Positions 42,980 to 55,689 of a DNA stretch of 64,000 nucleotides are shown here, one piece after another; within the stretch, counting starts at the first letter, position 1; each line of letters opens with the position of its first letter. Source of the DNA: Prostheceraeus crozeri (lineage: Eukaryota > Platyhelminthes > Polycladida > Euryleptidae); the NCBI GenBank assembly GCA_907163375.1, contig CAJQUW010008761.1:1-64000 (forward strand). The letters run 5' to 3'. The notes under the pieces are model-generated. The model saw nothing but the letters and a program-made list of their open reading frames with translations, was not told the DNA's origin and made no database searches. A program made the position numbers and the translations under genes.

Positions 42980-44703
42980 CAGGGTGGCGCACGTAAACCG
43001 CCGGATTTTAAACTTTTATTACTCTTCAAATATTCTTCCGATCGTCATGAAATTTCGACTCATACTAGTTTGGAGTATAGGATTTATGATGATTATACCT
43101 GTTGTACTGAGAATTGTCAGAAAATTCTGATTCTATTGACCGAATGACATGTAGTAAAATTGACATACCAACAATGTATCTTAACATGTAAAATTTAATG
43201 ATAAACTTTTCCCTTTATTTCCCCCGCGTCTTTGTCAATAATGACCAAAACGAGTTAAGGTAAATGTCATAGAAAACATTTATTAAATGAAAAACATAAG
43301 AAAAAAGTGTTAGTAGTCATCGAACTTCAACGTGTCCTCCTCCATTCTCGAGGACGGATTCGAGTCGCTTTTGGTAGGCCAGAGCAGTTTCTCGACACAT
43401 CTCAGTTGTCACTTCTTGAAATGCTTGTATGATGCGGTCCTTCAGGTCTTGCATGGATGTTGGCCGTGTATGGTAAACCTTGGACTTGACAAAACCCCAC
43501 AAGAAGAAATCGCACGGCGTCAGATCAAGTGAACGCGGTGGCCAGGGCATGTTAGGAGATCCACGTCCCATCCATCTGTTAGGCATCTTCTTGTTCAACC
43601 ACTCACGCACAGGAAGTCCCCAGTGTGGAGGTGCACCATCCTGCATGAATATGATGCTCCTGCCTCCTTCTGCCAAAATTCCTCCTGTAGCATCTTGAGA
43701 TACCGATCCTTGTTGACGGAGGTGTCGAAGAAGAACGGTCCGTAGATACCTGATTGGCTGATTGCCGCCCAGACGGTGGTGCGTGGCGAGTGCATAGACT
43801 CTTGCTTGATCCAGTGAGGGTTCTGGTTGGCCCAATAACGACAATTGTGGCGATTCACACCACCATCCCGATGGAAGTGAGCTTCATCGTACCAGGTTAG
43901 TTCCAATAAATGGCTCGGGTTGGCTTGGATGCGCTGTAGCTCCTGTTCTGCGAACTCCATTCGGTTTTCCAGATCTTCTTCGTGTAATCGGTACACCACC
44001 TGGACCTTGTACGGATGCCATCCATAGTCATGGAGGATGCGCTGGATAGTGCGGCGACTCACTTGAAGGGCATTAGATGCACGACGGGTAGATGTGTTTG
44101 GGTCCTCCTCGAAGTGCTGCACCACTCGTTCCACATTCTGCTCCGTTCGTTCATAAGATGACCGGTCCCGCTTAAAAGTCACCACACTACCACTGGTCAA
44201 CAGGTTTGTGTGCCACCGCTTTATGGTACGGGCATCCGGTGCTCTCGCGTTCTTGCCATACTCTGAATGATAAAGCCTTTGTACCTCCACTGGACTCTTG
44301 AGCCATTCGTACCAAGCCGCGCATTTTGCTCGTTCTGCAACCGAATAATTGTCCATTCTTCTATGTTCGATTCTTTTCAGATAGTAATTTAATCGTCGAA
44401 TGGTATTTTATATGACATGGAAGCAACTGAACAATATTCACTTCAAGACTGCGCACTTTTCGTTGTGCAGAATACGATTCATGTTAAGTTAATTAAGTTG
44501 ATCTAGATTGTCGATGTCAACAAAATGAGTACAAGTCTTTCGGTCAATAGAATCAGAATTTTCTGACAATGCTCAGTACAACAGGTATAATCATCATAAA
44601 TCCTATACTCCAAACTAGTATGAGTCGAAATTTCATGACGATCGGATGAATATTTGAGGAGTAATAAAAGTTTAAAATCCGGCGGTTTACGTGCGCCACC
44701 CTG
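42980..44703 (-). mobile_element. Mariner-like (IS630-Tc1-mariner) transposon with TIRs of about 170 bp
   Basis: TIRs at 42980 to about 43150 and about 44535 to 44703 start CAGGGTGGCGCACGTAAACC and differ at only a few positions. TA target sites flank it (42978-42979 and 44704-44705). The 1724-bp element carries one transposase on the minus strand, split by a frameshift. Confidence 0.92.
43317..44356 (-). pseudogene. IS630-Tc1-mariner transposase, DD37D by count, frameshifted
   Basis: The first frame (44356-43595) has a helix-turn-helix N-terminus (about residues 15-50), the RTIQRILHDYGWHPYKVQ region and the first Asp in LTWYDEAHF. The second frame (to 43317) has the second Asp in FMQDGAPPHW and the third acidic residue in RSLDLTPCDFFLWG. 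I count 37 residues between the last two Asp, so the triad would be DD37D. The usual SPDL motif reads SLDL here. A shift near 43660-43690 breaks the frame. It is a different family from the element at 18160. Confidence 0.87.
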
Positions 44704-44705
44704 TA

Positions 44706-47700
44706 TTTCATTGCTTCCACTTAATAGCACTCATACATCTCGAATAACAAAATCAATTCAGGTTATTTAATCTTAACAACTGTCTGAGACTTGCAGAGAA
44801 ACCCGTGCGAGATCCCGGGCTTGATGACTGAGCTGTCTAGCACGTGTGATGAATCATGTAGAGGTAATTTAGCTATTCAGTCATCCAATGGAAAACAAAA
44901 TACACTTTAAGTTTATATTTCGATACGATCGACATCTATTTCGCTATGATTGATGCTGTTTTCGTTGTAATCGACGTCGATCACAGCGACATTGACGCTG
45001 CATCTCAATAAATGCATTAGTACTTATGAAGTAGCTGCGATTTTGAAAAGTTATTTAAAAAGAAAATTGTCAAAATGTGCATTTGAAGAACATATTTAAT
45101 AATTTGAAATTTTAGGACGTCGGTCATAACGAAATTTGCATTTGAAAAATTTTCGTTTAACTTGCAAGTCATCTTATTTGACAACAATAATCTCAGAATG
45201 TCTGAGCATGTATGATATTTTTGATTGCAGTCAAATATGGTGTAGATGAAATTTGCTACTGTGAAATTTAGTGGTCAGAAAATGATCTCAATAACGTTCT
45301 GTACTATATATTAAGTTTAAGAAATGTATTCTACAGCCGCCAGTGCAAAAAATCACATGAAACCCAGGTATCTGGTATACAGATCATGTTGATAGACAAA
45401 AATACTTTCGGAAGTAGGAGATATTCAATTCAATATTATACTAAAACCCCACCAGTTTGCACATTTTGAACGTTTTCTGTGGTGGTGGATATCCAAAGGT
45501 TGCAGTGAAAACATGGACCAAATTCATTTGATTAGAATGGCTGGAGTAGTGATTATACAGAGATATATTTTTTCCGAAATCGGTAATTAGAAATGGATTA
45601 GCCCTTCAGTGAACATTTTGCCAAAAACATAGAAAGTAGTTCGCATGAATATAAAACTGCAAAAATGTTATTATTAGGGTCCGGATTTTAATGCCCTTTT
45701 TCTTGACAAATGTTCTAAGACAATAGGCAAATAAGCTAGTTTATGCTTTTTATACTTAATAAGAAATATTCTTTTTATGTCCAACAAAAATTACCTAAGA
45801 ATTAATTTATATTACAACCAAAAATGGTCTTCTACAAACTGTATATAATGCTATATCATCAAACTAACACACATGTAATAGTAAATTAGTGCAATAGTTT
45901 ATATCTTAACAGTATACACAAAAATACGTCAAGTAGTGAAGATTAATGTGTATAATATTCTCCATATACTCTACATAGACTACCAGTGATTTGATCGAAC
46001 TAACAATAATCTCAAACATCGTCAGAGGGATAGTTCGAAATTTAGATAGCTGCTGAGAGTTAACATGAATCAAAAGATTTTGTCGCAAGTTGGACTCAGT
46101 TAAATATTTTCGGTTGTCCCAAAAGACTTTAATTAGAAGAAGACACGTTTGACATCGACCGAGGTCAAGAGTGCATTGTGAAAAGAGGCAGTTTGTGATG
46201 TGGTGGGCTCCTCAGCTGGAGTTGAATCATTCACAATGGTTGGAATGCGTGCTGCAGTCGGCGCTGTCACAGACAGAATAGCTGCGATTTTTGTCAGGCC
46301 AACATCGCGTTTGAGAGTCTAATCCAATTTGATTTTGATTTTCTCATCAACCTGTACAGCGTCGTATATATTGGAAAGAAGAGACCGGGCTTCAGCTGCC
46401 TTTGTGCATCGGCTATCAGGCAACGTGACTGAGGCGCTGATACCGAAAATTAGCGTGAATGTATGCAGGATCTCGTTTCAGGTCGTCCTTTTCTGTTTCA
46501 AAAATTGCTGACACATCTGCGATATTTGCAGCATAAAATCATTTTATTTGCTGTCTCTCTCTGGTCTGGAAGCATGACTGACACAGTTCAAATACATGAC
46601 GAATATGCTTTTATATGCTGCACATAGTCAAAAATGCTTTTTCATGTTTAAAATGAAATAAATAAAAAAATTTCATTTCAATATCCTAAAAAAGATATGC
46701 TAAAGAAATGAAAGAATTCTTTAACTGGGAAAATATGTCAGCTGCCGGCTTTCTATGTACGTACATCCGCCTCAGGATATCCCTGATCCACCTACCAATA
46801 TTTTGTGCATAGAACGCAATTGCGAAATAGGAATTTGCAGTCGTGTTTGCAAGTTCAAATTTTGAAATCGAGCTCTGAGAATGAGATTTGAATTATTTCA
46901 TTAATTGTAAATGTCTGGAGGTCAGATGACGATCTCTATCTGCATCTGATTTACTGATTCTTTACAGTAAAGCATACTGCACCGATGACGGCAAATAAGC
47001 CAGAACCGTTCGCATTTCCCGTACTTACGAGCCGTACTGATGAGTCTAAGTAGGGCGAGATGCAGCGTCTGCGGCTGCCAAGGAATTTTCGTACTTAATT
47101 TGTTCAAATCTGAGGAGATCTTTCTATTCTATGTCCAGGTGAACTGGCACTCTGCAATCTTCATGATTATCAACATCAACATATTTACAAAAAACAGGAA
47201 TAGTATCCTATTTTAGAGGACATCAATGCATAGATTCCGAGGATAAATTAACGTCCGAGGAATTTTGCATTGATGTCCGGTGGAAGTGGATGCTATTGGT
47301 ATTCTAGCCCAATGAAGATTAGATCCAAGGTGATGTCTACAAAGTGATTCTTAGGAATGATTATCTATAGATGTTCTTGATATGGATATCTGGAAATTTT
47401 TACTCTAAAATTATGAATTTTTAACTATTTCTATGGAGATTTGACATAGAATGCTCCCTCCGGATAATAATGCAGTTTTTGACTCATTGCAATTTCAATG
47501 TAATTCAGCGAACAAAACTGCCAACTACGACATTAATGTCCACTGATTGATGCAGAAATCAACTTGATTTTCATCTTCATTGGGTTAGAATATATCTTGT
47601 CAAGCTTCCTTGTAAACAAGGAGCCGAAATGCAGATGTAACAGTCAGAATGATTTTGAGACTTCTACATTTAGAAATTATGTTAGTCTTAGTACTACCTA

Positions 47701-47826
47701 CAATTTTATGGCTTCTGCATTAGAAATTATGACATTGTCTTAGCACAGCTGGCGATATTTTTCAATCACTCTAATTCCGTTTAATCGGAGGTTTTACCTT
47801 ACCAGTAATAGACAGTTCTTGTAGAA
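44706..47826. other. Intergenic stretch, no supported gene
   Basis: Only short, low-complexity or random frames. Nothing with domain signatures or paired splice sites. Confidence 0.45.
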
Positions 47827-47828
47827 TA

Positions 47829-48848
47829 CACTAATCCCAAAAATGCGTGTCACCTTTTAATCTTCTCATATTACGAATGATATATACGAAAATGAAAGCT
47901 CAATACATGTAATAAGTGTTTACATTGAATCAAGTCAAGAGAAGTAATTTTTCTAATGATGAACAATGATGTTTTCAATAGGAACACAAAGTTAGTAATG
48001 AGTGGGACCTCCTGAGGAACAGATGATACTTCTTATTTTTCGAGGCATACTCAGTTTCAAATTGTCAATTATGCTCTGTGGAATGGCCATCCACTCATCG
48101 ACAACGGCAGTATGCAGGTCTTTCAAAGAGTTGATGTTGCATCTTTTGGTCACCTTCCTCTTCACCAGACCCCAAACATGTTCGATAGGATTGAGATCTG
48201 GTTATCTTGATGGCCAATCGATCCTCTGAGTGCATCTATTACGGTGAAACTGCTCAACCAATGATGAACGATGAGCCGGTGGGCTGACATCTTGAAAGAT
48301 GAATAGAATATGTCTGAGTAGAATAGTCTATGTCTTGACGTAAGTTTTCCCATTTACGAAAGATTCTAGAACTATTAATTCACTACGACCATCAAACCAG
48401 ATTGCTCCAAAACAAGAAATGAACCGCCCACGCTTTGTATACTCCATCTTAAGTTCTCTGCTTTCATTCTTCCACCCGTGCTTCTCCATACTTGTATCCG
48501 CCTAGTTGAGGGTTTATTCACGAAATCTCGTTTCGTGTGTCTTGCTCTCCACCTTAAAATTGTTCTGTCACAAACATTCAAAAGTTTGGCAATTTATCAT
48601 GTTGCCATCTTCATCATTGATAAGCCAACTGCAAACCCTCTCATATAAGCCATATTTTCATTGGTTTCAGTCGATTTTCTTTTTAACTTTACTGCCTTCA
48701 TTTTTCTTGTGGTGAAAGTAGAGTTGAATGCAATTACCTTCAAAATCAAAGCTTTCCGATATCAGATCATCATACAATTTCGAAACGATGTCACCTATTA
48801 ACATTAGAAAGCAATTCAAAAGGTGACAAACATTTTTTGGGATTAGTG
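47829..48848 (-). mobile_element. Degraded Tc1-like transposon with CACTAATCCCAAAAA ends
   Basis: The termini CACTAATCCCAAAAA...GTCACCTTTT are inverted at both ends, with TA at 47827-47828 and 48849-48850. Between them the minus strand has fragments of a Tc1 transposase, including a helix-turn-helix relic, VGGSFLVLEQS (about 48385-48430) and an antisense reading of the DLNPIEHVWG region near 48170-48215. Multiple frames and stops show decay. The element is about 1.0 kb, shorter than a full copy. Confidence 0.8.
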
Positions 48849-48850
48849 TA

Positions 48851-50305
48851 TTTCACTGCTAACAGGCAACGATTTCAATATAAATCGTATTACTTCCCAC
48901 AGGCTGTGGCTACGTCTTACAAGAATATCACTTCACATTGCTGCTTGCCTGTTGTTGGGTGACGCCATACTGCACAGGCAACAAAAGGTGAACACATTTA
49001 TGTGCAGAGGCAACGAAAATTTTTTTCAGGATAACCCGGAAAACGTAACAAACTGGAAATAAGCCGTATCGATTATGGGATTTATATCCGTATGATGGCT
49101 ATTTGTTCGTATTTTTGTCGGTAGTGCCAGACAAACTGGTGGCGCATCATGAAATGATTCAAGAAGATCGGTGGGGAGCAGTCTATCGTTCACACCACAT
49201 CAAAACTACAGTATAAAACTCCAGCAAATACTGCAGCTTACAAGAGAATTCATACGAAATTGGATAATTTCAGGACAAAACTGGCAAGACTGACAACCTC
49301 CATATGATCCTCAACTTACAAGCAGGTGGCGAAACTTGTCATATGATTTGAGGCTGTTTTATTTAACCATGGTTAAGAGTTTATGTTTAATATTTAGCAC
49401 ATTTAAAAACACAAAATAACCAAATTTTTCTCTCATTCAGATTTAGCATAATTGCACGTTATAATTATGATTGCGTGCTTGTTCTAGGGAAGAGGCGTCC
49501 TCAGGGTTTCCGTTGTAGCACCTTGTCTCATTAAAACGGAATTTTACTTGAAATTTGACATGTTTCATGCAAATGTTCATTAAATCACTACCTTTCAAAA
49601 AAAATGCTAAATTCCAATCGCGGTTTGAGCTTCTTCATCCGCTGAATGTGTACTGCGTGCGCACTGTTGCAAGGAAAGAGTTGACCTACTCCTAGTAAAG
49701 CTATCTTTAATTTGCCTATTGATTCTAGGCGTATGTCCATTGATTTTATGTTCTCCAGATTCAAACATGAATGCATCCAAGACGACCTCGATGTGGTGCA
49801 ATTAATCTCACATATCCACACATCCATTTATCACTAAATCAAAACGTTGGAAATGAATGAAGTGTTGATGACACTGTGACAGTCAAAAATCTAAAAATTC
49901 GCATAACATAATTTGGAAACTACAATGTACCATTTGGAGCGTGGTGTTACTGAATGCGGACAAAACAGTAGTATTCAGATTTATTATGATTTATCACAGT
50001 GCAAAAGAGTCCATCATGTCCAGCGTTTTCACTAATGGAGGATGCCCTTCCTCGGAGACTGCCGAAAGCAAACTTGTACCCTTTTTCTGGATGAAAAAAG
50101 GGCCTTAAGTAGATAGTGATATTCAGCTAATTCTCTTTGAAACAGTAGACAGCCTTAAAATTTCCAGGGATCAAAGGAAAATTCTGCAGTTCAGAATGTG
50201 CATAAGGTACATGCGTAATTATATACACCTCTCTTTTTGGAAGTACAGATTACATTTAAGGCTAAAAAGTCTTCTTGCATCCAATCGTAGAGCAGGTAAA
50301 TTAGG
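48851..50305. other. Intergenic stretch, no supported gene
   Basis: Only short frames without recognisable features. Confidence 0.4.
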
Positions 50306-50870
50306 TAGAGTAGCAACTCAGCACTTATTAAATCCCCAATGTGAAACTATATATACAGTTTCGATTTGTGATTGTAATGGCGTGATTGCGTTTTTGATTG
50401 TAATACAGTTGGAATTGTTTCCAAATGATGCGCATTTATGCAGCTTTGAAGATAGCGGAATTGACTGATCATGATAGTATAATGCAGAAGGAAATGATAT
50501 GATTTTGCAGATCGTCCGTGTCATGAGTCTTTGAGAGATAATGTTTGTTAAATTAGCAACTCGATGACCTGCTATTGCTTTCACGCTGAACATCAAGAGA
50601 ATCTTTTTAAGCGTGATAAGCAACCTGCCGCTGGTAGAGCAAAATAACAAAATCAAAGACAATGATTTCAATTAACTTTAAAAGATGTAAATGGGTCCAC
50701 GTCACTATTCAGATTCAAGAAATGGAACATAAATTTTGTTAATCATAAATTCATGCCGATGAAAATTGAATTAAAAACATGAAAATTTAGCCACGACAGC
50801 ACAACAAGATCTCGACTTTTTCATGAAGACTATCATTATAGTGCCGTTGATTAGATTTCCTTGATCATCA
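50306..50870 (+). repeat. Dispersed repeat family, copy 1 (about 560 bp)
   Basis: Shares long blocks in the same order with 61699-62243: AGTAGCAACTCAG, GGAATTGACTGATCATGATA, GTTTGTTAAATTAGCAA, ATGTAAATGGGTC, ACTATTCAGATTCAAGAAATG and CATGCCGATGAAAATTGAAT. No protein is encoded. It is probably a non-autonomous element; ends are not defined. Confidence 0.85.
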
Positions 50871-50988
50871 GACTCCAACTTCAAGCTATGACTAATCACG
50901 TGCATTGTGAAATCAATAGCACGTCAATGTGAATCTTGAATTTTCTAGATTTGAGCCATCTATTCGTTATATGCGATAGATCTTTGAA

Positions 50989-51835
50989 ATGGACGAACGA
51001 CGTGAAAAGCGCATTAAAATGATTACTTTATCAGAGAACACAGACAAGACAGTGACTGAAATCGTAAATATCGTTGGTATGTGCAAAGCCAATGTGCATC
51101 TTATTTTGAAACAACATCGCGAAACTGGATATGCAGATTTGGAATATTAAAACTGTGGTGCTTCCAATAAAAGGCTATCAGACCGAGTGCGTGTGCGTAT
51201 CATTAGTTGGAAAGAATCCGCGAGAATATGACGACAAAAGATACTGAAGAAGATATGGGTGACCGAGCTGATTCCGTTAGCCTAAGGAGAATGCAAAGAG
51301 GATTGAATGACATCGGTTGTCGTGCTGAGCGTCCAAAAAGTAAGCGCTTTTGACTAAGACTCAGACAGAAAAACGTTGTCAGTGGGTATTGCAGCGCACC
51401 GCAATTGGGATGAAGATCAGTGGAATAATATGATCTGGAGTGACGAAACTGTGATTGAATTGAGAGATAATTCTCCACAAATTGTCAGAGCTGTCGATGG
51501 TTTCCCTCTTACTTCTGAGCACTATTGTTTAACGACAAAGCACATTCTCATTTTACGAACCAGAACGAAGCCATATTATGGGGGATCAAATGAATACCGA
51601 ATGATATGTGTCAGAAAAAATCAGGAATCGTGTTATTCGGCAGCTTCAGCAGTACTATCCTGGCTCAGATGGAGTATTTCAACAAGATAATGATTCATGT
51701 CATTAGAGCAAACGGGCGATGGAACAATTTCGTTCCAGCAATATTACCATCATGGATTGCCCCATTGTCCCCAAATGTCAACCCCATAAAGAACCTGTGG
51801 GGAACAGTGAAGAAACGAATTCTGAAATGAAGCTG
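50989..51835 (+). pseudogene. Degraded Tc1-like transposase
   Basis: The start reads as a helix-turn-helix region (SENTDKTVTEIVNIVG). Further on is WDEDQWNNMIWSDETV, where the Tc1 family has the first catalytic Asp. Near 51676-51700 a frame reads as a QDN-like second Asp, and NVNPIKNLWGTVKK (about 51776-51818) covers the third position, with Lys where the Glu should be. Several frame changes and stops occur. No terminal repeats were found, so its boundaries are open. Confidence 0.75.
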
Positions 51836-51839
51836 AAAT

Positions 51840-52543
51840 AAAAGCCGACATATCTACTGTATTCATTGCAGTGTAGCATCACGATGATGAGATATTGAAC
51901 ATTATTCAATCTTTGGCTAGATCAATGCCATGACGTGTGAGTGCATTGATCGATTCTCGAGGATTTCATACAAAATACTGAACCCAATTTCATGAAAGTA
52001 AGCTTCTTCTGTAAGATATTGCCCGAATTTACATTCTTGATGTGATTACATGATTTATTACAAAAGCAATGCAGTTAACTGACACAATTTTAGACTTCTA
52101 TGTCAAAAAATCATTGAAATGTTACATGTTTAAAACTTGCTGTCGCGTACTGTGCACCGGGAGTTTACTCCGGTGTAAGCGTTTACTCCACCTGAGTTCA
52201 TGTCCGGTGTTAAGTTTGCACTTTCCCTGGAGTTAACTCCTGAGCACACTAGCACTTACACTTATTCCGAATATGAACTCAGATAATCTGTACATGTAAA
52301 ATCTAAAAACTGAGTGCGTCGTTTAATTATCTTGGGAATCATATTATGGTGAATTTTTTGGACTCATTCGAATGGATGTAATACAAGGAAAGTGAATATG
52401 CTTAACAATAAGAAATGTCCAGAGTGATATGGTATCTGTAGCTACATATTTCGCTTATTGTGTGACATTCCCCTCGCCACGCGGTTCGGTGAGAACAGGC
52501 ATTTGGACTGGACGCGCCGCGCCGCGTGCGATGTGAATGGACA

Positions 52544-52582
<39 letters not shown>

Positions 52583-54223
52583 GACGCTGTGGTGCGACGA
52601 AGAGAGTGCCGGCGATGACTCAGAAACTCCGGACCTCTTTTATTTCAACATTATTCGACGCTCCCATTCTTGGTTCAAACAAGTTGATATCAACTTTTGC
52701 TTTTACCGATATAGTGTTGAATGCTTTCATGCAACTGAATCCTACTAAAGTCTCCGTTTGTTTTTGGATGGAAATCGGAAAGAGGTCAGGTCTCACTGTT
52801 CTCAATGTCCGGAGTCATCTGGCCTGTGTATGACCATGCTTGCATAGTTTCATCAATGATTACGAAGTGTTTATCCTAATGGAAAGCTCACTAGTCAACA
52901 AAACTTGAATTCCAAAAGAATTTGTTTTTTCTCGGTTTCTGCTCATGCAAGGAATACGCTTGAGGTAGGCCTATTGAACAATCGACTTGAAAGGATGCAA
53001 TTTTGATTATTTCAGAACATGGAATTTCAGCCTAAAATTTTAAGTTGCCTATTGTCTTCTTCTTTTTTGTTAACATCCTAGTGTTGTGAACGAGTGAGAA
53101 CAAAAATTGAATGAGGTAAAACCCCGTGCTGGTTGTTCTTCCAATACAATCCGTAAGTCACTACATAACAAACAGTGGGACGTAGCTTTGACGTAAACCG
53201 ACAGCAGACAATTAAGACTTCAGGATCAGTGCTTAAAAAGTAAAGGACATGATTAGTCAATTAAACATGCATATAAATCTATATAGGCCTACATGCGCAG
53301 GTACTTCATATTGCTTAGGCCAACTTGAATGAGCATTTTCGACTTTCGGTTCCAAGCCCTAATATATATTGGCAAATTAAAGACATGGTAGCCTAAATGA
53401 TGAAATCACTAGAATTTTAAAGATGAAGTAACATCGAAGATAGAATATCAGAATTGATGATTCACTAAAAAGAAATTATAAAAGTAGGAAGAATCAAGCA
53501 ATTACCGCGTACTATATTTAAGTTTTGCCAGTGTGCCACATGAACATTCACCCTGATGATGGCTACATGTTAACCGGCTAAAATAATTGGTTTTGGATCA
53601 GAAGAATTGGTCTTACACTTTGTCGTAGCATCTTTTTTGATTATTAAAGGACTATACTTTGTCTTATGGAATTCAAGAAATATTCAGAATTCTGCAAGAA
53701 AGAAGCAGACATAATTTTATCATGATTCCGGACAATCACATCAATCATGTACAATAGGAATTTGAGTCAACCAATTAATTGAAATTCAATTAATGTGTGA
53801 TAGAAAGTCTGAAAGTCCTGAAATCAATTGTGCTTTTCTACACTGTAGTCTCCACAGTCTTCACTTTTTCAGCATATAATTTCAACTTTTGCAAACTAGA
53901 ATGTAGGATTGTAGTTCTTATAACTTAAAGTACATCTATTTAGCGGCTCAATATCGGTGATAAATTTGAAGAAATGAAATATAAAATTTAATTAAAATTT
54001 GAATGTCGTTTGAACGACGGCTGGCTGCGACTTTCGTAGGAGAAACATTGCACACCACTAGTGGATCTGCACTATAGTACCTAATAGCTCACATGATGAT
54101 ATTCTAAATACACTGAAAAATAAAATCGACGACGACAGGCTTATTTTTGACTGAGCGATCTAATTGGTAACTGCTGTGTGTGATTTAGCCAATCAGATAG
54201 CAGTTTCCGTGGACTGATTAATA
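51840..54223. other. Intergenic stretch with a GC-rich patch and (GA)n
   Basis: A (GA)n microsatellite at 52549-52579 lies in a locally GC-rich patch (about 52465-52640) that could be a promoter or first exon. A 75-codon frame follows (52606-52833) but has no recognisable domain. Otherwise nothing is supported. A short repeat of GTTTACTCC/GGAGTTAACTCC occurs at 52150-52235. Confidence 0.45.
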
Positions 54224-55420
54224 ATGACAGTCAAAAGGCTGACAGAATTGATAAAGTGTTGGTCAACAATGTTTCCTGCTGTATCCATCCTAGAATGGGA
54301 AGAGAAAAAAGGTGGGAAAAATACAAAACCAGCCATCGACCGAAGTTCAAAACTTGCATTTACTGCCTTACATCAAGCAGTGTTGGATGCACGGTTGCAT
54401 CAAGTCCGGCTGTTAGTTGCAAAGGCTCCAAATGCCAATGATCAACGTGACTTGAATGGGAGAACTCCTCTCATGTTATGCGCCCTGTTGGACGACGAGA
54501 CGAAAGGCTTGCGGATGGCGAAAGCTTTGATTGGTGAGCACGAAGCATACCTCGGTTGGCGAGATCGTGAAGGTCGCTCAGCGCTTCATTACGCCTGTGC
54601 ATATCAAAGGAGTAGGCTGGTTAGTTTGCTTCTGCGGCGAGATTCGCGCCGAGCATTGGAATATGACGCCAACTCAGATCTTCCATTGCATCACGCTGCT
54701 CGTGGAGGTTGTCCGATCATCATTGAGACATTGGTTGATGCCCACATTTCATCACTGGAGCCCGTAGACCGACGCAATGCAGATGGAGTGACTCCTCTAA
54801 TCCTTGCATGTCAAGGAGGTCATTGGCACGCTGCTTTACTGCTGCTGGACAAAGGTCGAGCAGGCTCACAACTTCGTGATTCTCGCTACAACCTAACACC
54901 TCTTCAATGGGCAGTCAAGGCACGTGCGGCTACCAAAATGTTTCTTACACAGCCGCGGATACAGAACGGATCTCCGAGTGTTTGGTCTCCTGCCACTCGG
55001 ACTTATCATGCTCGTACAACGGCTCCTCCTATTCGGGATCAATCGAGAGCTTCTGAATTTTCAGAGCAAAGTCAAAATCTGTCGATGGAGCAGGCCAGAA
55101 CTCTTCTTTTAAAACAATTAACGTTACCCGAGAGTCAGGAGTGTAATGAGGAGACATTTTCCCGTCCTGTGGTGATAACTCCACCAGCAAAGACATTCGG
55201 CGACTCCACTATGATTAAATTAATGAGTGTTGCTAGTGATTCTGTGAATGCTTTAAAACCAGCGAAACCACCGCAACCTAAAATTCAGGTTGAAGCGAGC
55301 AGTCCTATTTCACCGTCACCTCCTAATACTCAGGCGGAAAAGACACGTCGAACTGGATTGACCAAAGTATCAGCCATGTTAGGAGCGGCTGCAGCTAGGG
55401 CGAGAGCGCGTGTAAAATGA
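54224..55420 (+). CDS. Ankyrin-repeat protein (398 aa, single exon)
   Basis: Five ankyrin repeats cover residues about 47-218. The TPLH-type signatures are FTALHQAVLDA, GRTPLMLCALL, GRSALHYACAY, DLPLHHAARGG and GVTPLILACQGG, with a sixth partial repeat at about 224 (LTPLQWAVKA). The C-terminal third is low complexity, with Pro/Ser-rich stretches, and ends in an Ala/Arg run. Ankyrin repeats bind partner proteins; no enzymatic domain or membrane segment is present. A TGA lies in frame 9 nt before the ATG, so the start is well fixed. AATAAA at 55678-55683 lies about 258 nt past the stop. I cannot assign it to a named family; similarity to ANKRD34-type proteins is only general. Confidence 0.85.
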   Translation: MTVKRLTELIKCWSTMFPAVSILEWEEKKGGKNTKPAIDRSSKLAFTALHQAVLDARLHQVRLLVAKAPNANDQRDLNGRTPLMLCALLDDETKGLRMAKALIGEHEAYLGWRDREGRSALHYACAYQRSRLVSLLLRRDSRRALEYDANSDLPLHHAARGGCPIIIETLVDAHISSLEPVDRRNADGVTPLILACQGGHWHAALLLLDKGRAGSQLRDSRYNLTPLQWAVKARAATKMFLTQPRIQNGSPSVWSPATRTYHARTTAPPIRDQSRASEFSEQSQNLSMEQARTLLLKQLTLPESQECNEETFSRPVVITPPAKTFGDSTMIKLMSVASDSVNALKPAKPPQPKIQVEASSPISPSPPNTQAEKTRRTGLTKVSAMLGAAAARARARVK

Positions 55421-55650
55421 GTGTTCTGAGCAAATACAGATAGTTGATTTGTCAATTAATTATCTCATTTATTCATAGGGGGTTTATAGCTTGCTTTTCT
55501 AGGTTCAGCCGCAGATGACTCAGCAAGGGTCTATGTTCCACCTTGCACTCATGAAAACACGCGATTCCGATAATTATTACGTACAACGAATTATTTGTGC
55601 CTCTGTGTTTTGTAGGAGGAATGGTAAGAGGATTAAATACCTGCTGTAAG

Positions 55651-55683
55651 GGGCTGAAGCCCCGTTTTAGGCATGTCAATAAA
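55651..55683 (+). terminator. 3' UTR hairpin and poly(A) signal of the ankyrin gene
   Basis: The palindromic GGGGCTGAAGCCCC (55651-55664) is followed by AATAAA at 55678-55683. Confidence 0.55.
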
Positions 55684-55689
55684 TAAATC

